Part shown: positions 1 through 4,912 of the stretch, piece by piece
How positions within the stretch are numbered: the first letter of the stretch is position 1
How the letters are laid out: the number at the start of each line of letters is the position of its first letter
From: an uncultured cyanobacterium
Lineage (GTDB): Bacteria > Cyanobacteriota > Cyanobacteriia > Pseudanabaenales > Pseudanabaenaceae
Assembly (NCBI GenBank): GCA_903819605.1
Contig: CAIJEA010000203.1
Location: 1 to 5,754, forward strand
Length of the DNA: 5,754 nucleotides
Reading direction: 5' to 3'
Made by a program: the position numbers and the translations under genes
The notes under the pieces: model-generated
The model's input: the letters and a program-made list of their open reading frames with translations, nothing else
Databases searched by the model: none
What the model was told of the DNA's origin: nothing

Positions 1-94
1 AGTTGGGCTATTGGTTGACATCTCTTCATTCCTGAGTGCAAAGTATTTTTAGCCTAGCACAATCAAAGTCTGGCGATGATGTCTGTTAGTAAGG

Positions 95-1006
95 TCAAGA
101 ATCTACTAGTTGAATTTGTTTGTTGGCTTTGGATATTTCTTGCTTCTCAATCTCGCGCAATGCTTTGCCAGAAGAGTCTTTCCATTCCAACAAACCGTTT
201 GCACTACGCCCCATTATTACCATTGCTGCTGCTGATGGGCTACTAAACAAATAATCGGATTTAAAAACAAGTTTATCTTCGACTTTAACAATAATTTCAT
301 TCTCAATAAGTTCATCCCTTAATTTGTTAAGCCCTTTCTCACGGTATGACTTAACCGTATCGGTTGCAATCTCAGAATCACGAAAAACAACAAATCCGTC
401 CGATGTTCTTTTGCCTTTTGCGTTAGCACCTCTAGTTGCATTTATGTATAGTTTTTCATCATTATTGCTATTGGATAGCTCTTGCTTTATAAGAGGCTCG
501 AAAACCTTAAAGCCCATTGTATTTATGAGGATTTTGATATACTCAATAAACTCTTCCATTTCTGCTTTGTCAGACTCTGAAATGGAACTTTTTGTTGGAA
601 TGTTGCTGTTTTGCACCTCATATCTAGATGCCATATTCGCAATTTCAAATAATCTAGACTCAAGATATTTTATGTGTGCTTTATTAAGGTTCTCATCTTT
701 ACTAATAAATACGACCGCTTCATTCCAAAATTCTTTTTCTGAAACATGGTAAACAAGTCTAGAATAAGCATTTTCAGCCTCACCAATGTAAACCTTAGCT
801 TTATCAGTTGATGTTTCAGGTTTTCCAAACAATAAGTAAACTGTTGTGCTTTTAAGATCCTCTCTATCAGAGCAATCTTTTACTTTGCCTCTAGGAATTC
901 TGTAAGCTTTTCCTGTCCAATTAGATAATTCACATATTATCCTTCCATCTGGGTCTGAATCCATTAAAAAAAGTTTTATTGTTTTTCCGTATTTAGTTGC
1001 GTACAT
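95..1006 (-). CDS. GIY-YIG nuclease family protein with C-terminal DUF4357-like domain
   Basis: The 303-residue product has a GIY-YIG-like core at about residues 55-120. VYLLFG (56-61) and KVYIG (71-75) are the two signature strands, R83 fits the conserved arginine, and E116 in KYLESRL fits the metal-binding glutamate. Residues about 187-285, with FSSPSAAAMVIMGRSANG (254-271) followed by W275, resemble the DUF4357 module often attached to stand-alone GIY-YIG proteins. The family cuts DNA, but the target and role here are unknown; mobile, restriction-linked or repair functions are all possible. The ATG at 1006 has no good Shine-Dalgarno, and M15 is an alternative start that would still keep the nuclease core. 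The gene stands alone: the HIP1 array and ruvB lie upstream. It is more AT-rich than ruvB and contains no HIP1 octamer, which hints at acquisition. Domain identity is judged by eye. Confidence 0.85.
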   Translation of the reverse strand: MYATKYGKTIKLFLMDSDPDGRIICELSNWTGKAYRIPRGKVKDCSDREDLKSTTVYLLFGKPETSTDKAKVYIGEAENAYSRLVYHVSEKEFWNEAVVFISKDENLNKAHIKYLESRLFEIANMASRYEVQNSNIPTKSSISESDKAEMEEFIEYIKILINTMGFKVFEPLIKQELSNSNNDEKLYINATRGANAKGKRTSDGFVVFRDSEIATDTVKSYREKGLNKLRDELIENEIIVKVEDKLVFKSDYLFSSPSAAAMVIMGRSANGLLEWKDSSGKALREIEKQEISKANKQIQLVDS

Positions 1007-1074
1007 AAAATTTACTTGAAGAAAGTCTACAAGCCATAATGCAATTTAAGGTTTAATTTTAAGTTTAAGAACCA

Positions 1075-1101
1075 ATTATCGTAGATCATACTTTAAGTCA
1101 A
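1075..1101 (-). promoter_or_regulatory. Possible promoter of the GIY-YIG gene
   Basis: On the minus strand TTGACT (1101-1096) is followed after 15 bp by GATAAT (1080-1075). Both hexamers are near the sigma70 consensus, but the 15-bp spacer is short. It would give a leader of roughly 60 nt before the ATG at 1006. This is a weak pattern-based call. Confidence 0.25.
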
Positions 1102-1144
1102 ACGTGATTGCCTTTAGGATATAGATTCTTAAGGTTTTGATGTA

Positions 1145-1313
1145 GGCGATCACCGTTTGATTTGAGGGAATAGGCGATCGGGTTTTATGGGTGATGAGGG
1201 TGCGATCTCTGTTTGATTGGGAAATAGTCGATCGATTTTTGGGGTAATGAAGGGCGATCGCTGTTTGACTTGAAGGAAAAGGCGATCGCATACTACAACA
1301 AACCAGCGATCGC
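1145..1313. repeat. Degenerate tandem array of HIP1-cored units
   Basis: Seven units begin with an NNCGATC core at 1145, 1173, 1201, 1227, 1253, 1281 and 1305, giving spacings of 28, 28, 26, 26, 28 and 24 bp. Two unit types alternate. Type A (1145, 1201, 1253, 1305) continues roughly as CNCTGTTTGATTTGAGG. Type B (1173, 1227 and a diverged copy at 1281) continues roughly as GGTTTTGGGTRATGAGG; the B cores are exactly 54 bp apart. Three units carry the full HIP1 octamer GCGATCGC (1254, 1282, 1306). A partial inverted copy of unit A, TCAAACGTGATTGCC, lies at 1098-1112. The array reaches into the 3' end of ruvB, whose stop codon is at 1293-1295. The function is unknown; the units are too diverged and too closely spaced to be CRISPR. 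Confidence 0.75.
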
Positions 1314-2537
1314 AGTTTGTACTGGATAGCCCAAATGCTTCCATGCTGCGGCTGTAGCCACTCGTCCTCTTGGCGTGCGATTGATATAGCCAATCTGCAA
1401 TAAATACGGCTCATACACTTCTTCAATCGTATGAGCATCCTCACCCGTCGCCGCCGCTAATGTATCCAAACCTGCGGGGCCACCATTAAAGTTCTCAATT
1501 AACACCGTTAATAATTTGCGATCGATCCAGTCCAGACCTTTAGGATCGACATTAAATAATTCCAAAGCAGATTCCGCGATCGTCCCTGTAATCTGTTCGC
1601 CCTTAGCTTTAACTTCGGCATAGTCCCGCACTCGCTTTAAGAGACGATTGGCAATCCGAGGCGTACCGCGTGATCTAGCAGCGATCGCGATCGCTCCATC
1701 GTCATGGATTGGAGTCTCTAGAATCTTGGCACTACGAGAGACAATCTGCGTTAGTTCATCCTGCTCATAGAAACGGAAGTGCTGCACAAACCCAAAGCGA
1801 TCGCGTAATGGTGAAGATAAAGCTCCAATTCTTGTGGTTGCACCGATCAGAGTAAATTTATTTAACTGCACACTCCGAATTCTTGCCCCTTGCCCCTTCC
1901 CAATCGTAATATCAAGGCGATAATCTTCCATTGCAGGATAGAGAATCTCTTCTGTCACACTCGGTAAACGATGGATTTCATCAATAAAGAGAATGTCTCC
2001 CTGTTGCAGAGAAACCAGTAAACCAGCCACGTCGCGAGGACGTTCAAGGGCAGGTGCAGAGGTGATTTTACATTGCACGCCCATTTCCTGAGCAATGATC
2101 AAAGCTAGAGAAGTTTTCCCTAGTCCGGGGGGGCCATATAACAACAAATGATCGAGAGCAGATGAGCGCGATTTTGCCGCCGCGATCGCAATATGGAGCA
2201 GTTCTTTTAAATCTTTTTGTCCAATGTAATCTTCGAGATTTTTGGGACGAATATTAATATCAACCGAAACTTGTTCGGGAGAATCTTTCTCCAGTTTATC
2301 TTCTAGTTTCTCCTCTGGCGTGGCTTCCGCTTGCAATAAATCTAGTGCCTGTTGCATTTCGGGCGATGGTTGATCTTTCTTGACATTTCGACGAGTTGAT
2401 TTTTTGCTAGGAGGTTTTCCTAAAGATTGTTCAGAAACTGGTGTTGAATTTTGAGCAGTTTGATCGTCAACCTGATCGCCAGTGCGATCGCTATCAGGAT
2501 TTGGGTTTGGACTCGGTTTAGAGGAGATGATTGCCAT
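1293..2537 (-). CDS. ruvB: Holliday junction branch migration DNA helicase RuvB
   Basis: RuvB is the AAA+ motor that, with RuvA, drives branch migration of Holliday junctions in recombinational repair. Counting from the ATG at 2537 (414 residues), the Walker A motif GPPGLGKT is at 135-142, Walker B with LFIDEIH at 183-189, and the sensor 1 region IGATTRIG at 231-238. The arginine finger is in LRDRFG (R245), and sensor 2 is in GTPRIANRLLKRVRDYA (R294). The winged-helix end with EEVYEPYLLQIGYINRTPRGR follows. The first 90 or so residues are a polar, proline-rich, probably disordered extension, so the protein is longer than the roughly 340-residue E. coli RuvB. An upstream in-frame TTG at 2555 would add six residues; I prefer the ATG because AAGG stands just before it. 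The start overlaps the upstream amidohydrolase gene by 20 bp, implying co-transcription. No ruvA is visible. The last residues (AIAGLL) are encoded within the HIP1 array. Confidence 0.97.
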   Translation of the reverse strand: MAIISSKPSPNPNPDSDRTGDQVDDQTAQNSTPVSEQSLGKPPSKKSTRRNVKKDQPSPEMQQALDLLQAEATPEEKLEDKLEKDSPEQVSVDINIRPKNLEDYIGQKDLKELLHIAIAAAKSRSSALDHLLLYGPPGLGKTSLALIIAQEMGVQCKITSAPALERPRDVAGLLVSLQQGDILFIDEIHRLPSVTEEILYPAMEDYRLDITIGKGQGARIRSVQLNKFTLIGATTRIGALSSPLRDRFGFVQHFRFYEQDELTQIVSRSAKILETPIHDDGAIAIAARSRGTPRIANRLLKRVRDYAEVKAKGEQITGTIAESALELFNVDPKGLDWIDRKLLTVLIENFNGGPAGLDTLAAATGEDAHTIEEVYEPYLLQIGYINRTPRGRVATAAAWKHLGYPVQTAIAGLL

Positions 2538-3333
2538 ACGCCTTGGGTTGCTCAAATTTATAGATATCTTCGATCAATTCAGCCCAACCATCAACTAAAG
2601 AAGATAAAATCTTTTCGCCTTTTTCCTTGGTTGCCGCCCTAGCATCACCCAAAACCCCGCTTTGAGTCAAGTCTCGCGTCACCCATGCAAAGGGATTTGC
2701 CCCTTCCATACTTAGCATACTCCGCTCAGGCAGACCATAGGGATATTCTGTTACGGCTTTATCCATATCTACCTGTTCAGGCAAAAGCGCTAACATCAAG
2801 CTAGTTTCCGCATCACCTCCATGAATTCCAAATTCTAATTCCTTCGCGGTTAATAAATCCTTTGCCACATTAGGAACGCGCCAAGTAAATAGAGGGAAAA
2901 TCATAAAATCTGGATATTTCTCATGCAGATCGCGAGCAACTATTTCCAAAATTTGCGGCTGTCCCCCATGAGAATTCATCAAAGCTAACTTCCGAAATCC
3001 TGATCGATAGACACTCTCAGCAATATCTGTCAATACCGCCAGCATCGTCTGCGTATTCATCGTAATTGTTCCTGCAAAGGTACTATGTTCATTAGACTTG
3101 CCATAGTACAAAGGCGGCAAAGCATAGGCAGGAATCGCAGGCTCTAACTTCTCTAAAGCTCGTCCCAACACACCAATACTAATTTCTGCATCAACAACCA
3201 ACGGTAAATGTGCACCATGCTGCTCGATCGCTCCTATAGGTTGAATAATCACAACGTTTTGCTTATCTGGCATTGAGGAGATCGCTGGTGACGTAAGATA
3301 AGCAAAATATCGATTAGCTGGAAAACAATTCAT
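2518..3333 (-). CDS. Creatininase family amidohydrolase (creatininase/MftE-like)
   Basis: The 271-residue product fits the creatininase family of metal-dependent amidohydrolases. QPIGAIEQHGAHLPLVVDAEI (31-51) supplies the typical E-x-H pair (E37, H39) and D48. NSHGGQ (120-125) supplies H122, and HGGDAETSLM (171-180) matches the usual HxGxxETS block with E176. These residues are expected to form the two-metal site. Members act on creatinine, on formamides in flavin or deazaflavin biosynthesis, or on the mycofactocin precursor peptide (MftE). Nothing nearby points to one of these, so the substrate is unknown. The last family motif usually ends NGHGGN; here it is NSHGGQ, a small departure. The ATG at 3333 is preceded by GAAGG three bases upstream, and the product is full length. 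The 3' end overlaps ruvB by 20 bp, so both genes are probably transcribed together from the region above 3333. Confidence 0.93.
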   Translation of the reverse strand: MNCFPANRYFAYLTSPAISSMPDKQNVVIIQPIGAIEQHGAHLPLVVDAEISIGVLGRALEKLEPAIPAYALPPLYYGKSNEHSTFAGTITMNTQTMLAVLTDIAESVYRSGFRKLALMNSHGGQPQILEIVARDLHEKYPDFMIFPLFTWRVPNVAKDLLTAKELEFGIHGGDAETSLMLALLPEQVDMDKAVTEYPYGLPERSMLSMEGANPFAWVTRDLTQSGVLGDARAATKEKGEKILSSLVDGWAELIEDIYKFEQPKAYGNHLL

Positions 3334-3364
3334 ATACCTTCTACATCAGAAATAGCAGGAGATC

Positions 3365-3394
3365 TGTACAAGTATAACTGTTATAGGATGTACA
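3365..3394. promoter_or_regulatory. 30-bp imperfect palindrome upstream of the amidohydrolase-ruvB operon
   Basis: TGTACA (3365-3370) and TGTACA (3389-3394) flank a central hyphenated palindrome, TATAAC (3373-3378), T, GTTATA (3380-3385). The whole is symmetric except for two versus three unmatched spacer bases. It lies 32-61 bp upstream of the ATG at 3333 and contains a minus-strand TATACT (3376-3371) that could be a -10 box, though no convincing -35 is seen. An operator for a dimeric repressor or activator is the natural reading; the regulator is unknown. A 5' UTR hairpin is the alternative. Confidence 0.4.
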
Positions 3395-3409
3395 TGATTC
3401 CCAGAATAA

Positions 3410-3507
3410 GGCACTGGTCAGGTAATAGGAGATAGCTCCTGAAACGTCCATTTCATGCCGACAAAAAAGACGCAAATACGCCGATCGCGATGTAACTGAC
3501 CAGTGCC
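3410..3507. repeat. 98-bp element with perfect 12-bp terminal inverted repeats
   Basis: GGCACTGGTCAG (3410-3421) is exactly complementary to CTGACCAGTGCC (3496-3507). Inside lies a further small hairpin, AGGAG (3427-3431), ATAG, CTCCT (3436-3440), and a truncated HIP1-like CGATCGCG (3482-3489). The layout is that of a small non-autonomous insertion element (MITE), or a deletion remnant of an insertion sequence. No clear target-site duplication is visible: the left 8-bp flank is CAGAATAA and the right is AGCTACAT. A structured RNA or a regulatory hairpin is the alternative. Confidence 0.5.
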
Positions 3508-3615
3508 AGCTACATTTTTTCCTTCGATAAGAGTGTCCCATTGATCATAATTGCTCTGGGAATCTTATTTGTTGTCAAAGCGTAACCTTTAGCTTAATTC
3601 GTTTATTTAGTCTGA

Positions 3616-3644
3616 TTGAGTATTGTCTTGCTTGTAGTTATAAT
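3616..3644 (+). promoter_or_regulatory. Sigma70-type promoter of the small membrane protein gene
   Basis: TTGAGT (3616-3621) and a perfect TATAAT (3639-3644) are separated by exactly 17 bp. The TATAAT ends six bases before the ATG at 3651, so transcription would be expected to start at or within a base or two of that ATG. No Shine-Dalgarno sequence precedes the ATG. Confidence 0.6.
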
Positions 3645-3650
3645 TTCGAT

Positions 3651-3944
3651 ATGGAAACAAATAGTACTCTTACTTTAATTCTTGGTGCGATCGCTCTTGG
3701 AGCCTCGATATGGGCAACTTCAGCGATTTTGGAACTTCTTGCGAAGTTGGTGGGTAAATTTGCGATCGCGGCTATATCGCTAATATTAGTGGCAATTTAC
3801 TTAAAAGTTTATGTTGGGGTAGATATTTGGCAAAGCTTGATAGATTTTGGTCAAATTATTACTTCAGCAATTGGACAATTAGTGCAAGCAATTTCTTCTC
3901 TATTCTCACAAGTAGGTTCTGCCGCTAATGAGTTAAGTGAATAA
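3651..3944 (+). CDS. Small membrane protein of unknown function
   Basis: I do not recognise this 97-residue protein. It has two hydrophobic stretches, about residues 7-30 (LTLILGAIALGASIWATSAI onward) and 37-57 (FAIAAISLILVAIYLKVYVG), separated by a short turn with K32 and K36, so a two-helix inner- or thylakoid-membrane hairpin is likely. The remaining 40 residues are less hydrophobic and look amphipathic (IWQSLIDFGQIITSAIGQLV), ending in the acidic tail NELSE. No cysteines, metal motifs or signal-peptidase site are seen. Two HIP1 octamers (3687, 3762) lie in frame, so the codon use looks native to the genome. No other ATG occurs in the frame, and there is no ribosome binding site before the ATG at 3651, which sits at the predicted transcription start. 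It has its own promoter and no operon partner. Confidence 0.75.
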   Translation: METNSTLTLILGAIALGASIWATSAILELLAKLVGKFAIAAISLILVAIYLKVYVGVDIWQSLIDFGQIITSAIGQLVQAISSLFSQVGSAANELSE

Positions 3945-3951
3945 TTTCACT
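3936..3951 (+). other. Small hairpin spanning the stop codon of the membrane protein gene
   Basis: AGTGAA (3936-3941) pairs with TTCACT (3946-3951) around the loop TAAT, which contains the TAA stop (3942-3944). There is no T-tract after it, so it is at best a weak terminator or a 3'-end stabiliser. Confidence 0.25.
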
Positions 3952-4401
3952 AAATGCTCATTATTATTGAATTGATTTTGAATGGATTTGTAGGTAAACG
4001 CATTTATTTCAATTACTAATAGGGCAATTCTTCATACTTTAGGTTCATCTATTTTCTAATGTTTGATGACTGAGCCTTGCCCAGTAGGTAACTCTAAAAC
4101 TTTATATCCAAGTTTATCTAGGAACTGAAGCTCAGCGATCGCGTGTTTGCGATTTATTTCTCAACCAAAATCATCTATACCTTAACAGGGAATAGACTTA
4201 ACGGGTTTAAAAGACTGAAAGCGTAAAGTTAATAAAGGATCCAAAGCTGATTTCTTCGTTGGTAAAGATTATTTGGATCATCTTGGAGAAAAGCTAACGT
4301 TTCTTCCGTTCTTACCATACTTACTTGGCTATAGCTAAAGCAGATTGAAGTTTTTAGAACATAAAGCCGCTATCCCATTTATGCTATTCTCAAGAAGCTA
4401 T
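3952..4401. other. Intergenic stretch without a convincing gene
   Basis: These 450 bp are AT-rich and hold one HIP1 octamer (4135-4142), an 8-bp inverted repeat GATCCAAA/TTTGGATC (4238-4245 and 4272-4279), and a copy of a repeat end (4320-4337). Two short open stretches read like protein tails: 4056-4160 on the minus strand, ending at a TAG at 4056-4058, and 4219-4338 on the plus strand. Neither has a start codon with a ribosome site or a recognisable family, so I do not call genes. They may be decayed gene ends. Confidence 0.4.
4320..4337 (-). repeat. Single copy of the TAGCTATAGCCAAGTAAG repeat end
   Basis: Read on the minus strand, 4337-4320 is TAGCTATAGCCAAGTAAG. The same sequence with a 2-bp TA insertion occurs on the plus strand at 5633-5652, the left end of the foldback element there. 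A 14-base core, TATAGCCAAGTAAG, is identical in the two. It may be a solo end or the remnant of another copy of that element. Confidence 0.4.
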
Positions 4402-4415
4402 CGTTATTGATAATG
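4402..4415. promoter_or_regulatory. Possible Fur-box-like site before the fur start codon
   Basis: CGTTAT, T, GATAATG (4402-4415) resembles part of the classic Fur box: GATAAT is an exact hexamer, and CGTTAT is close to its inverted partner. It ends two bases before the ATG at 4418, where binding would block transcription or initiation, and Fur-family genes are often autoregulated. The match is partial, and AT-rich sequence gives such matches by chance. Confidence 0.25.
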
Positions 4416-4417
4416 CT

Positions 4418-4879
4418 ATGACTACTGCGGAGACCACCTATTCACCTGAATCCCTCAAGGCTGAACTCAACTCAAAAGGTTGTCGCATGACACCGCAACG
4501 AGAGGTGATTTTAAGTACATTTCAAACTTTGCCTGAAGGCGAGCATCTTAGCGCTGAAGATCTATATGAACGCCTGAAAGCTCAAGGTGGCAATATTAGC
4601 CTTTCAACAATTTATCGCACCGTAAAAATGATGGCGCGGATGGGGATTTTGCGAGAACTAGAACTCACAGAAGATCATAAACACTATGAAATTAATCAGC
4701 CAAAACCTCACCACCACCACCATTTAGTCTGCGTCAAAACCAACCGTGTCATTGAATTTAAAAATGACCAAATTCTCACTATCAGCAAAAAAGTTGCTGA
4801 CAAGTATGGCTTCTCAGTTTTAGACTGCCAACTTACAATCATCGGAGTTAGTCCAGAAGGTCAGCGCTCTATCTTCTAA
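4418..4879 (+). CDS. fur: Fur-family transcriptional regulator, FurA-like, lacking both CXXC motifs
   Basis: The 153-residue protein follows cyanobacterial FurA throughout. SLKAEL (12-17) and MTPQREVIL (24-32) open the winged helix, HLSAEDLYERL (43-53) follows, and NISLSTIYRTVKMMARMGIL (59-78) includes the recognition helix. HKHYE (87-91), HHHHH (98-102) and IEFKND (112-117) mark the metal-binding hinge and dimer domain. FurA proteins usually carry CVQC after the histidine run and CPTC near the end. Here these positions read CVKT (105-108) and SPEG (145-148), so three of the four CXXC cysteines are missing; C105 and C137 remain, and C22 is extra. The expected role is iron- or oxidant-responsive repression, but structural zinc and thiol redox functions are probably altered. 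I see no clear ribosome site before the ATG at 4418. The gene is monocistronic and converges on the SRPBCC gene. The family is certain; which Fur paralogue it is (FurA versus a divergent duplicate) is less so. Confidence 0.93.
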   Translation: MTTAETTYSPESLKAELNSKGCRMTPQREVILSTFQTLPEGEHLSAEDLYERLKAQGGNISLSTIYRTVKMMARMGILRELELTEDHKHYEINQPKPHHHHHLVCVKTNRVIEFKNDQILTISKKVADKYGFSVLDCQLTIIGVSPEGQRSIF

Positions 4880-4880
4880 T

Positions 4881-4912
4881 TAATATTAAAATCTCTAAAT
4901 ATTAGGATTTAG
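4881..4912. terminator. Possible AT-rich bidirectional terminator between convergent genes
   Basis: Two mutually exclusive hairpins occupy the junction: TAATATT (4881-4887) with AATATTA (4898-4904), and CTAAAT (4895-4900) with ATTTAG (4907-4912). Both are AT-rich and lack a GC stem, so terminator strength is doubtful; position between convergent stops is the main support. Confidence 0.3.

Noticed and set aside
15..50. TTGACA at 15-20 as a rightward promoter
   Set aside because: No acceptable -10 lies 16-18 bp downstream; TATTTT is too far away, and the downstream gene runs on the opposite strand.
324..752. Plus-strand open frame of 142 codons
   Set aside because: It is antisense to the GIY-YIG gene, whose domains are recognisable; the composition is leucine/serine-rich as expected of a complementary-strand shadow.
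1145..1313. CRISPR array
   Set aside because: Units are degenerate, abut without conserved spacers of constant length, and share only a CGATC core typical of HIP1.
1150..1344. A minus-strand frame of 64 codons through the HIP1 array encoding repeated DRLF motifs, and a longer minus-strand frame at 1076-1444
   Set aside because: The repeated peptide follows directly from the 54-bp spacing of the B units; the other unit spacings (28, 26) break frame, and both frames overlap the well-supported ruvB end. They are most likely by-products of the repeat.
2451..2642. Plus-strand open frame of 63 codons across the ruvB/amidohydrolase junction
   Set aside because: It is antisense to two well-supported genes and has no family match.
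3341..3541. Minus-strand open frame of 66 codons
   Set aside because: It covers the 98-bp inverted-repeat element and the palindrome, has no ribosome site or recognisable motif, and would occupy the promoter of the amidohydrolase gene.
4713..4726. Run of histidine codons in fur as an engineered tag
   Set aside because: A run of histidines at this point is a normal feature of cyanobacterial FurA and part of its metal-binding region.
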